Assembly (NCBI RefSeq): GCF_907164915.1
Contig: NC_061864.1
Span: forward strand, 13,275,889-13,339,888
DNA length: 64,000 bases
DNA from: Impatiens glandulifera
Taxonomy: Eukaryota; Streptophyta; Magnoliopsida; Ericales; Balsaminaceae
Direction of reading: 5' to 3'
In this document: piece by piece, positions 10,456 to 20,145 of the stretch
Position numbering within the stretch: the stretch's first letter is position 1
How the letters are laid out: every line of letters starts with the position of its first letter
Notes under the pieces: generated by a model
What the model was told of the DNA's origin: nothing
Databases searched by the model: none
The model's input: only the letters and a program-made list of their open reading frames with translations
Made by a program: the position numbers and the translations under genes

Positions 10456-11640
10456 AACCTAGGGCTATGTAAAAAAAAGATAACCTATTATTGTTAATCG
10501 GTTCTAATTTCGGTTAACTGAATTTTTTTTTACGAATTTTCGTATTATAAATAAATTACAACCTACAAAATTAATAAAAAAAAATTCCATGGTTAACATT
10601 ATTTTTAATTTATAGGCTTATATATTATATATTAATATTTATAAAATTAATAAATAAATAATATATTAAATTTTTATTCATAAAATATAATTAAACATAG
10701 AAAAATATTAAATATTAAATATATTTTTAATAAGTTTATTGATTTATAAAAGTGATTTAAAATTAATAATAAATTATAATTTTAAAAAACTTTTTAAAAG
10801 AATTAAGTGCTTTAAAAAAAAACACTTTTGTCTCTTTATTTTTGGCTTTGTAAAAAATAAATTTATTTATTATATTACTTTATTAAATTATATATTATTT
10901 TAAAAAAATATTTAATAATATTCTATTATAACACTAGTCTATGAGTTGTAAAAATCTATTTAACACTGGAAAAATTTATATGATGTTTGACGTGATTTAT
11001 TTTATATTAGTCAAATAACTTATAGACATATAATGAAAGTATGCCTAAATCTCTTACCGCATATTAACTATAATAGGAAAAAGTCTAACAATCAAGAGAA
11101 GAGATTGCACGTAATAAATAAAAAGTCGTATTATTTACCTATGTATGTTGTAGTCTTTTACCTATGTAGTATTCTTGTAGAAGTTAGAAAAGAAGTCAAC
11201 TTTGTTGTTATTAAAACGAAGAAAAAAAAAAGCTACAAAATAAAAATTGAAGATTAAATTAATAAACAAGTATAAGATTGTAAAAGTTGAAGAACAAACA
11301 TAACCTTATTAAATAACATTAAAACAAGTAATATTGATATTTTAAAAATACAAAAAAAAAACATTACTTATTTGCATAGTTATTAGTTATGTTGTAGATG
11401 TGAAAAGTATATAACTTCTTTTTTTTTTTTTTTTTTGTTATTTGAGACTTAATGTTGAAAAAAATTAGAGAGAAAGTTGGAAATAGAAGTTAAGAAAGTT
11501 CAATAAAGATGAAAAGTGAAAGAGTGAATAATGTGAAGATTAAGAGTTTTTATTTAGAGAAAACACTTATTATAAATAAATGAAATGATGTGAGAATAAT
11601 GATAAAATAATTAATATATTTATTTAACGATGGTTATAAC
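10456..11640. other. AT-rich spacer with decayed repeats
   Basis: Extremely AT-rich (10,550-10,950) with no credible gene. A ggttctaatttcggttaac phrase near 10,498 resembles termini of common plant MITE-like repeats, but I cannot find its partner end. From about 11,260 to 11,600 it resembles the interior of the element at 30,439-31,206, so part is likely the body of a decayed transposon whose right end is at 11,721-11,821. Confidence 0.4.
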
Positions 11641-11664
11641 TTGTGAAATTTGAAAAGTCTTTAT

Positions 11665-11666
<2 letters not shown>

Positions 11667-11720
<54 letters not shown>
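11667..11720. repeat. (AT)n microsatellite
   Basis: Uninterrupted AT dinucleotide tract of about 54 bp. Open frames through it that read as alternating Tyr-Ile are artefacts. Confidence 0.95.
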
Positions 11721-11722
<2 letters not shown>

Positions 11723-11821
11723 GGGTATCGAGTTTGGGTATCGGGTACCATTTTTCACTCCCCGACTCCGAACCCGATCATTGGTACCCATGGGTATACA
11801 GGTACCCATTGTCATCCTTAG
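11721..11821. mobile_element. Right end of a MITE-like element
   Basis: GC-richer tract with repeated gggta/acccg phrases ending acccattgtcatcctta. The same arrangement (AT repeat, then tattcgggtatc, then an end matching (a/t)tatcat) occurs in the element at 30,439-31,206. The left end is not clear here, so this copy may be truncated. Confidence 0.45.
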
Positions 11822-12024
11822 TTATGCCAGAATTCATCGTTAGTTGTTGGGAAGTGTGGATAGAGATAGTAAGTTCGGTTGGTCTGATTCGTTGGGCTCC
11901 TATCCCATTTATCTTTTGGTGGACCATTTGGCTTGAAATGAACTGTAGAACGTTTAGTGATCGTTATCGAGCGTTTAATTCATAATTCTATTATCATAAT
12001 AATCGAGGATGTTTCATTGGGTAA
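11822..12024 (+). mobile_element. LINE 3'-end remnant, upstream part
   Basis: Encodes a degenerate tryptophan-rich stretch (FWWTIWLEMNCRTFSDRYR) homologous to 3,780-3,960. The LINE sequence stops at the Gypsy insertion at 12025 and resumes after it. Confidence 0.7.
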
Positions 12025-12366
12025 TGATGCGGTGCGAGTTGAAGAGGCGTTTATGCGAAAGTTGCAGCATCCGAAAATATCTCGCAAGTGTCAGATTTCG
12101 ACGATTGCCTAGTGTTTTTCGGGCGGAAACGTTTAGGGGCTTAAAATCGCATTTTTTATTAGTTTTGGGTGTTTTTTGCAATTTATTAAAAGTTGTTTAT
12201 TTCTTTTGCAAGCTAGGGTTTGAGTATTTAAAGGATCTTAAAACACTTTGTTAGGGGAAGATTATTAATTAGAAAACGAGGTTTCCTCAATATCTATCAA
12301 CTTTCGGTATTCGTAAGAATCAACGAATCTTGATAAAGGTTCATCCTAGCCACGCACGCTGCATCA
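12025..12366 (+). repeat. 5' LTR of Gypsy copy 1
   Basis: 342 bp with inverted termini TGATGC...GCATCA. No difference from the 3' LTR at 16716-17057 on reading. Confidence 0.95.
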
Positions 12367-12368
12367 GT

Positions 12369-12377
12369 TGGTATCAG
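12369..12377 (+). promoter_or_regulatory. Primer-binding site (initiator-Met tRNA)
   Basis: TGGTATCAG two bases after the 5' LTR matches the usual complement of the plant initiator-Met tRNA 3' end for about nine bases. The same site is at 20117-20125 in copy 2. Confidence 0.8.
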
Positions 12378-12397
12378 TTTCCAGTCGACCCTGAGGT

Positions 12398-15300
12398 ATG
12401 CCGCCCCGAAGACAGCCGCGCAACCCTACCCCTGGTGCTGATGATGGTGACCTTGCTGAGTTGCGACGTGAAAACGCTGAGTTTCGCCGTGATAACGACG
12501 ATTTGAGGCGGCAGGTTGAATGGTTGACGCAACGGATGGATGCATCTATGCACATGCACCACCCTGAAGATGATGTTACGATGACAGATGAAAACCCTCT
12601 CGGTGGTCTTCGGAATCGATCCCCTGAACGCCCAATCATCGCTGGGAGCAGGCTTTCAGGGTGGACATCCCTAAGTTCGATGGTAGTCTATCACCGGAAG
12701 AGTTTATTGATTGGCTTTCTCAGGTTGAAGAGATTCTGGATTTCAAGGAAGTTCCTGCAGATCGTCGTGTACCCCTTGTTACGATCCGCTTACATGGTCG
12801 TGCACAAGCATGGTGGCAGCAGTTGAAACAGACACGTGTTTGTCATGGTAAGGCAAAGCTCACGAATTGGGACAAATTCAGGAAGCATATTAGGGCTGCG
12901 TTTCTACCATATAATTACGAACGTAACCTGTACCAGCGGTTCCAGAATCTTCGTCAGGGTTCTCGTTCCGTGGATGACTATTCCACTGAGTTTTACACCT
13001 TTGTGGCTCGTGTTGACCTGTCTGAGTCCCCTCTCCAGTTGGTTTCTCGCTATATTGGTGGCCTTCGCCTCCAGTTGCAGGATATTTTGAATATGTTTGA
13101 TCCCTTGACTGTTTCTGAGGCACATCAGCGTGCTTCACAGGCTGAGAAACAGCTAGCCAGGCGCGGTTCGGGTAGCTTTGGAAAACAGGTTGTCCCCACT
13201 AGTGGCATTGGTTCTTCTTCCCAGTCGGCCCATCCCACCCCAGCCCCCCCTCGCGGCACTACAGCCCCCCCGCAGGGACGTCCCGGTGGCTTGCGTTGTT
13301 TCAATTGTGGTGAAGTTGGCCATCGCCAAGCAGAGTGTCGCAACCCAAAGTCCACCAATCGTGGTCTTTTTACTGAGGTGGATGATCCTGACTCTGCTCT
13401 TCCTTCAGATTCAGCCCCAGTGTATGATGTTTATGATGATGAGGCAGCGGAGGAGTATGTTTCTGGTGATGTTGGCCCCCTTTTGGTGATTCGTCGATCA
13501 TGTTTAACCCCTCGTGCTCCTGACAACGAGTGGTTACGCAATAATCTGTTCCATTCCACTTGTACCATCGGTGGCAAAGTTTGCACCTTCATCATTGATG
13601 CTGGGAGTTGTGAGAATGTGATTTCTGAGGTTGCAGTTTCGAAGCTGGGTCTGTCCACTGAACCTCGTCCCAAGCCTTATCGCTTGTCCTGGCTGAGTCA
13701 AGGTACGGATGTTACAGTTTCGAAGCGCGTACTTGTTAATTTTTCCATTGGTTCCCATTATCGTGATGCTGTATATTGTGATGTGGTTCCTATGGATGCT
13801 TGTCACCTTTTACTTGGTCGCCCTTGGCAGTTTGATCATTCTGTTATACATGATGGGCGTGCTAATACCTACACGTTCTTATTTCATGGTACCAAGATTG
13901 TGTTGATGCCAAATCAGCCCAAGAAGGGTGCTGCCCCCACTCATCATGTGTCCCCCCCTGCCACCTTGTTGTCTCGGGGTCCTTTTCAAACCGCCATGGT
14001 CGAATCAGGCATGGTGTTTGCTCTATTTTGTTCGCTGATTACCTGTGGTGCTAGTTCTGAGGTGCCTATTCCAGTGCAGCCGCTGTTACAGGAGTTTGCA
14101 GATGTTTTTCCTGAGAATCTGCCTTGTGCCTTGCCTCCTTTGCGTGATATCCAGCATCACATTGACTTGGTTCCAGGTGCTGCCCTACCCAACCGTCCTC
14201 ATTACCGCATGAGTCCCAAAGAACATGAAGAGTTGCGTAGACAGGTGGAGGACTTGCTGGCTAAGGGACACATTCGAGAGAGCCTTAGTCCCTGTGCTGT
14301 CCCGGCCCTTCTTACCCCAAAAAAGGATGGGTCTTGGCGTATGTGCATTGATAGTCGTGCTATCAACAAGATTACAGTGCGTTATCGGTTTCCTATTCCC
14401 CGGTTGGATGACTTGTTGGATCAGTTGGGTGGTGCTTCTGTGTTTAGCAAACTGGATCTCAAGAGTGGATACCATCAGATTCGTATTCGCATGGGTGATG
14501 AGTGGAAGACTGACTTTAAGACTCGTGAGGGCTTATATGAGTGGCTGGTTATGCCGTTTGGTCTGTCGAATGCTCCTAGCACCTTTATGCGTGTGATGAA
14601 CCAGGCTCTTCGCCCTTTCATTGGGAAGTTTGTAGTCGTTTACTTCGACGACATCTTGATTTACAGTGACAGCGAGGTAGCACACCTCTCCCATCTTCGT
14701 GAGGTGTTATCTGTTCTCCGGCGTGACAAGTTCTATGCTGCTTCCTCGAAGTGCACATTTCTTACTGATTCTACCCAGTTCCTCGGTTATGTGGTGTCTC
14801 GGGAGGGCCTGAAAGTGGACCCGAGTAAGGTACTGGCTGTCAATCAGTGGCCCCGCCCCTCTTCGATCACTGAAGTTCGCAGTTTTCATGGCTTGGCTTC
14901 CTTCTATCGGCGTTTTATTCCTCACTTCAGTAGTGTTACGACTCCTATCACTGATTGTATGAAGGGGGTTAAGTTCTTCTGGACGGATGATGCCGAGGCT
15001 GCCTTTGTTGAGATCAAGCACCGACTCACTTCAGCCCCTATTTTGGTTCTTCCTGATTTTTCCCAGCCATTTGAACTACATTGTGATGCTTCGAAATTGG
15101 GTATTGGGGCTGTACTTAGCCAATCTGGGCGTCCTGTTGCTTATTTTAGTGAGAAACTGTCTAGCGCTAAACTTCGTTTCAGTACCTATGATATTGAGTT
15201 CTATGCTATTGTCCAGGCAGTCAAACACTGGCGTCATTATTTATTTCAGCGGGAGTTTGTCTTATATACAGATCATGATTCCCTCAAGCATCTTGGTGGT

Positions 15301-16803
15301 CAGGACAAGATTTCTCATCGTCATGCTTCGTGGGTCTCTTATTTACAGCAGTTTACTTTTGTGATTAAACACAAGGCTGGTGTGTCTAATCACGTGGCTG
15401 ATGCTTTGAGTCGTCGTCATGGGCTGTTGGCGGAGATGCGTGTCCATGTACCCGGCTTTGATTCGTTTGTGGACCTCTATCGTGATGATCCTTTCTTTTC
15501 TCAGGTCCTCATTCGCATCCAACAGGGGGATTCGAGGGACTTTGTCTTGGAGGATGGGTTCCTTTTCCGCGGTGTGCAGCTGTGCATTCCAGATTGCAGC
15601 CTGCGTTTGAGGATGATTCAGGAACTCCACAAAGAAGGCCATGTTGGGCGTGATCGTACCTTCCAGCTTCTTGCAGCTTCTTATTTCTGGCCTTCGATGC
15701 GCAAAGAGGTGGGGCGTTTTGTTGCTCGTTGTCGTGTTTGTCAGTTGGCTAAGGGCGCTTCGACTAATGCCGGGTTATACTTGCCTCTGCCTATTCCCAC
15801 TCAACCATGGTCTGATGTCAGTATGGATTTTGTCCTTGGGCTGCCACGTACCCAGCGTGGTTCTGATTCGATTTTTGTGGTGGTTGACCGATTCTCGAAG
15901 ATGGTTCATTTCATTCCCTGCAAGAAAACCTCTGATGCTGTGGCTGTTGCACAGCTTTATTTCAGGGATGTGTATCGCCTTCATGGACTTCCTGCCTCCA
16001 TAGTTTCTGATCGGGACACTCGCTTTGTGAGTCACTTTTGGAGGAGTCTTTGGCGTTTGGTTAATACTCAGCTGAATTTTAGCAGTGCCTATCACCCGCA
16101 AACTGATGGCCAAACTGAAGTTGTTAATAGGTCTTTGGGGAACCTTCTGCGCAGTTTAATTGGGGATCATCCTAAGGCTTGGGATCTGAAGCTGCCTCAG
16201 GCCGAGTTTGCTCACAATCATGCTGTTAATCGTTCCACTGGTTTCAGTCCTTTCCATGTGATTTACGGGCTGTCTCCGCGTGCTCCTCTTGATTTGTTAG
16301 CGCTGCCCAGCAAGGTGCGTCCTCATTCCACTGCTGCGGATTTTGTTGGTCAGTTGGCTCAGGTTCATCAGACCACTCATGACCGCTTGGTTGCTGCTAC
16401 TGCCAAGTACAAGGAGAAGGCTGATTCGAGAAGGCGTGCTGTTGATTTTGAAGTTGGTGACTTTGTGTGGGCTATTCTGACTAAGGATCGTTTTCCAGCT
16501 CATGAATATAGCAAGCTTGCTGCTAAGAAGATTGGTCCTGTTGAGATTGTGGAGAAGATCAACCCCAATGCTTATCGTTTACGCCTTCCCAGCCATGTGC
16601 GTACCTCTGATGTGTTCAATGTGAAGCATCTTGTTCCTTTTGTGGGTGAGTCTTCTTCTGATGAGGATGATGCGGTTCCAGATTCGAGGACGAATCTTTT
16701 CTACCCTGGGGGGAATGATGCGGTGCGAGTTGAAGAGGCGTTTATGCGAAAGTTGCAGCATCCGAAAATATCTCGCAAGTGTCAGATTTCGACGATTGCC
16801 TAG
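12398..16803 (+). pseudogene. Gag-pol polyprotein of Gypsy copy 1, one frameshift
   Basis: The reading starts at 12398 (MPPRRQPRNP, coiled N-terminus of Gag) and shifts frame near 12,630, where copy 2 has one more C. From 12661 a 1,380-codon frame continues unbroken. Positions within that frame: Gag core about 20-150; CCHC zinc knuckle near 213 (CFNCGEVGHRQAEC); protease with an IIDAG motif near 310; reverse transcriptase about 520-700 with YFDDILIYS near 660; RNase H from about 800; integrase zinc-binding region near 990; integrase core about 1050-1200; GPY/F-like segment about 1285-1310. The stop lies 88 bp inside the 3' LTR. Apart from the frameshift all domains look preserved. The single-base change lies in a C run and could be a sequencing error. 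Confidence 0.9.
16702..16715 (+). promoter_or_regulatory. Polypurine tract of Gypsy copy 1
   Basis: A G-rich stretch (ctgggggggaa-like) abuts the 3' LTR, the expected place for the plus-strand primer. In copy 2 the corresponding stretch has one base changed (ctagggggg). Confidence 0.75.
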
Positions 16804-17057
16804 TGTTTTTCGGGCGGAAACGTTTAGGGGCTTAAAATCGCATTTTTTATTAGTTTTGGGTGTTTTTTGCAATTTATTAAAAGTTGTTTATTTCTTTTGC
16901 AAGCTAGGGTTTGAGTATTTAAAGGATCTTAAAACACTTTGTTAGGGGAAGATTATTAATTAGAAAACGAGGTTTCCTCAATATCTATCAACTTTCGGTA
17001 TTCGTAAGAATCAACGAATCTTGATAAAGGTTCATCCTAGCCACGCACGCTGCATCA
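16716..17057 (+). repeat. 3' LTR of Gypsy copy 1
   Basis: 342 bp, TGATGC...GCATCA, followed by target duplication GGTAA. The first 88 bp also encode the C-terminal end of the gag-pol frame. Confidence 0.95.
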
Positions 17058-17150
17058 GGTAAACTAGTTGAGGTTCTTAGGGAAACTCATTGATCTTATT
17101 CAAAATCTCTGTGCTCATTAAAACTTGTTGTTTTTGTTTGATCATTGGTG
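17058..17150 (+). mobile_element. LINE 3'-end remnant, downstream part
   Basis: After the GGTAA duplication the sequence (aaactagttgaggt...) aligns with the part of the LINE at about 3,980-4,010 (aaactggtggaggc...). This continues the remnant interrupted at 12024. Confidence 0.6.
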
Positions 17151-17317
17151 AATTATTATTTTGTGTTGTGCTTTTCTTTAATATTTTTCTTTCAATTTTT
17201 GTGGTTAAAACTTAAACGACTCTCATTTGTATTTGTATCATTTTACATGAATGATCATAAATATTATTTAATTATTCTTTATTTTATACCATGAGGATTA
17301 ATTAAGTAATTAAGTAT

Positions 17318-17868
17318 CTATTTACAGGGAGTGCCTTCAATGTAGAACCCTCTATAGTATGATGTAAAAGGAGCCTTAGACCAATCTACAGTTCCAGCCC
17401 ATGATACATTCCAAACTGTCGCCTCCACATGCAAAGGCCTCGATTTGTAATTCACGGGGTAATTGAATGTCCTTACCGTCTTATAATCCACCTTGAACCT
17501 GTCATTTGACATCAATTAAAGATCAATTATTTTTTCAATAATGTTTAAGGGTAATTAATTAAAGAACTTTCAAGATTTACTTAGTATTCCAATTAATTTC
17601 ATAAGTGTGAAAGTCTGCAGAGGGTTTACACCCAAGATTAACAAACTCCTCTCTATGTAGTAAAAGAATCAATATTATCATTTTGCTACTATTGCCCTTT
17701 GAAATAATGCTGGTTTTAAATGATTTTATGATGTTAGTTATTTTTTTTAAAATTAAAAAAATGAAAATAGTCTTAAAGGTTACAAAGTTGGACTTCTTTG
17801 CCATGATCAGTGACATTCAAATGATCAAATCCCCAAAAGGGCTGATAATATTTGTCAAATACTTCATG
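17318..17868 (-). pseudogene. XTH-like fragment A (internally deleted)
   Basis: Exon 4 (about 17318-17498) is intact and encodes the family C-terminus with [22 protein letters not shown]. Exon 3 is cut after about 85 bp (near 17,660), exon 2 is missing, and exon 1 survives only as about 95 bp (17,770-17,865) without a signal peptide or donor site. Exon 4 and the adjoining intron are nearly identical to copy F (52948 on), whereas the exon 1 fragment is closer to copies B and C, so the fragment looks mosaic. It lies inside the MIP1-like array, just 3' of copy 5. It cannot make an XTH protein. Confidence 0.85.
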
Positions 17869-18117
17869 CTCATGTTAGTGTTTGATTTTAATGTCTTATA
17901 TATCAATGATACTCGATTTTAACTAGCTTTTGGTTTTGAAACAATTCGACAAACCATACAAAATGAGTAGTTTATATCAATCATCTTAACTATGGCCTAA
18001 ACAAGATCATCAATATTATGTTCATCTTAACTATGGCCTAAAGAAGAATTTGTGTAATTCCTTAGTTACAGATTTATAGCATATTTCAAGTTCATAAACT
18101 TGACCAAATCAGAATCT

Positions 18118-19374
18118 TCAGCCTTCCGATAACAGCCTTGTGAATTCAGTCCTTCGGACTTGTATTTCACGTCTGGCTTTACTTAGGGCATCGACCATCC
18201 TCGCCGCCTCTTCCAAAAGTATGTTATTATCCCAACTCTCTAAGACCATCTCATATTCCTTGTCCATTTGTGTAATCATCGTCTTTCTTGCCTTTGTAAC
18301 CTCACCCAATTCCACCACAGCCGGGATTAGAGCTGCCTCAGCCTCAACCAACTGTTGCTCCAATCTCGATACCTTTTTCTTCTCCAATTCAATCTCCTCC
18401 TGCAGCAGCTCCTTTTTCTGCTTCTCCGAGTTCTTCTTCTTCCGCCCCTTCTTTGAAACATCCTCCAATAACTTCTGCTCTGCCTCGGATTCTATTAGCT
18501 TTGATGCCGATATTTCTGCTTTAATCTCTTCCTTCACCATCTCAAGACCTTTCACAGTTTTCTCAGCCTTACCCAATTCATCGTTCATTGATGACAATTC
18601 TAAATCCCTCCTTCTCAACCTGATTTCTGTGAAATATCTTAATATCTGAATCTTCTCATGTATACTCAATGTTGTGTTTGTGGAGGGATGCTTTCTTATC
18701 GCTTCTGCCAACTTCTTGCTTGCCCATCTTATGCTTTCAATCGACTTTTGCGAACCAGCAATAATCGCATCCCTTGTTTCCTCAGAAACAACAGAATCAT
18801 CAAGAATATTCAAACTATTAAGCTCAAGATTCAAGAAATCACCATCATCATTGTCAACCTTAAGATTCAAATCATCAGTCAAGTTAATAGCTCGATTCAA
18901 ATTCAAATCAGCGATGAGAATACACTGAAGTGCAGTTATTCTATTCATATTGGGCCTATATTTTTGCAAAATATAAAACATAAAGTGCATATTGAACTCC
19001 ACTACCGATTCAAGATCCTTAAACGGGTGAGGTCGATCTTGATCTTGTTCATCCGATTCATCAACGTCGTCGTCTTTTCCGGCTAAAAAATTGGAAGAAT
19101 TAAGAACAATGCTACTCAAACAGTCAGCCTCACCAACACAATACCCTCTTTCAATTAACCCATTTAAGGCGGCATCTTCATCATATCCCTCGCCAATAAG
19201 CCTAGCCAGAGCTTCAAAATAAATATTCTCCAATTTCTTCCTGATAATTGTCTCCACCTGTTCTTCTTCGGTACATTTTGTCCAGTCGAGGTTAGGGTTA
19301 GAGCTGCCTGGGTCATTCTTGAATCCAAAATTTGACGGTCTCCTATTTTTGCGCGGCTTTCCTTTCTTTGGCAT
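18118..19374 (-). CDS. MIP1/RF298-like coiled-coil protein lacking RING (copy 5)
   Basis: Single-exon gene of 418 aa, nearest paralog copy 4. Basic start MPKKGKPRKNRRPS; UBA-like block at about 34-96 (GYDEDAALNGLIERGYCVG); second block at about 112-160 (LESVVEFNMHFMFYILQKYRP); acidic linker with KVDNDDGD; coiled coil at about 205-410. Relative to copy 4 it lacks several residues in the linker and before IRWASKK, which accounts for the shorter length. There is no RING. The 3' flank carries the 41-bp tandem duplication and then runs into XTH fragment A. The upstream flank matches that of copy 7 up to a Helitron at 19734. Open and apparently intact; function inferred by family only. Confidence 0.8.
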   Translation of the reverse strand: MPKKGKPRKNRRPSNFGFKNDPGSSNPNLDWTKCTEEEQVETIIRKKLENIYFEALARLIGEGYDEDAALNGLIERGYCVGEADCLSSIVLNSSNFLAGKDDDVDESDEQDQDRPHPFKDLESVVEFNMHFMFYILQKYRPNMNRITALQCILIADLNLNRAINLTDDLNLKVDNDDGDFLNLELNSLNILDDSVVSEETRDAIIAGSQKSIESIRWASKKLAEAIRKHPSTNTTLSIHEKIQILRYFTEIRLRRRDLELSSMNDELGKAEKTVKGLEMVKEEIKAEISASKLIESEAEQKLLEDVSKKGRKKKNSEKQKKELLQEEIELEKKKVSRLEQQLVEAEAALIPAVVELGEVTKARKTMITQMDKEYEMVLESWDNNILLEEAARMVDALSKARREIQVRRTEFTRLLSEG

Positions 19375-19468
19375 TGCTTTGTGAGAATGTGGAATACAAT
19401 CAAAATCCAGTAATGAAAAAACAGAGTAATGAAAAAACAGAGCAATGAAAAGATAGAGAAGATGGTCA

Positions 19469-19475
19469 ATTTATA
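19469..19475 (-). promoter_or_regulatory. Candidate TATA box of MIP1-like copy 5
   Basis: TATAAAT on the minus strand about 100 bp upstream of the ATG at 19374, in the conserved upstream block. Confidence 0.45.
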
Positions 19476-19773
19476 CATAGCCAACTGACATCTCAACAAA
19501 CCTAATTATTTTATAATTGCAATAAATTTATTTTAGAACAATTATTTATTGATTAATATAAAATAGATTACTTTTATGTCAATTTGGACAAGTTATTAGA
19601 TTATGTAAGAACAAAGTATTGTTCAATAAAGTATCAAGAACCGTTAATTAAAATTCTTTAAATTCTTGCTTGACTTTTCTATTCTTCTTAACAATTTTAT
19701 TATAAAACTGATATAAAGAGTATCACACTATAATCTATATATATATAATTATAATGATGCTTAATTTTTAAAG

Positions 19774-20114
19774 TGATGCGGTGCGAGTCGAAGAGGCGTT
19801 TATGCGAAAGTTGCAGCATCCGAAAATATCTCGCAAGTGTCAGATTTCGACGATTGCCTAGTGTTTTTCGGGCGGAAACGTTTAGGGGCTCAAAATCGCA
19901 TTTTTATTAGTTTCGGGTGTTTTTTGCAATTTATTAAAAGTTGTTTATTTCTTTTGCAAGCTAGGGTTTGAGTATTTAAATAATCTTAAAACACTTTGTT
20001 AGGGGAAGATTATTAATCAGAAAACGAGGTTTCCTCAATATCTATCAACTTTCGGTATTCGTAAGAATCAACGAATCTTGATAAAGGTTCATCCTAGCCA
20101 CGCACGCTGCATCA
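19774..20114 (+). repeat. 5' LTR of Gypsy copy 2
   Basis: 341 bp, TGATGC...GCATCA. It differs from the 342-bp LTR of copy 1 by a handful of substitutions and a one-base length change in a T run. Confidence 0.95.
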
Positions 20115-20145
20115 GTTGGTATCAGTTTCCAGTCGACCCTGAGGT

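Larger units (their letters stand above)
12025..17057 (+). mobile_element. Ty3/Gypsy LTR retrotransposon, copy 1 (young)
   Basis: Complete 5,033-bp element with two 342-bp LTRs that I read as identical, a primer-binding site, a gag-pol reading frame and a polypurine tract. The target duplication GGTAA at 12020-12024 and 17058-17062 is exact. It inserted into a LINE 3' end, whose sequence continues at 17058. Identical LTRs imply a very recent insertion, but a one-base difference near 12,630 relative to copy 2 breaks the reading frame. I see no chromodomain, so clade assignment beyond Ty3/Gypsy is open. Confidence 0.95.

Noticed and set aside
11624..11985. Frames with long Tyr-Ile runs
   Set aside because: Translation of an AT microsatellite plus LINE debris.
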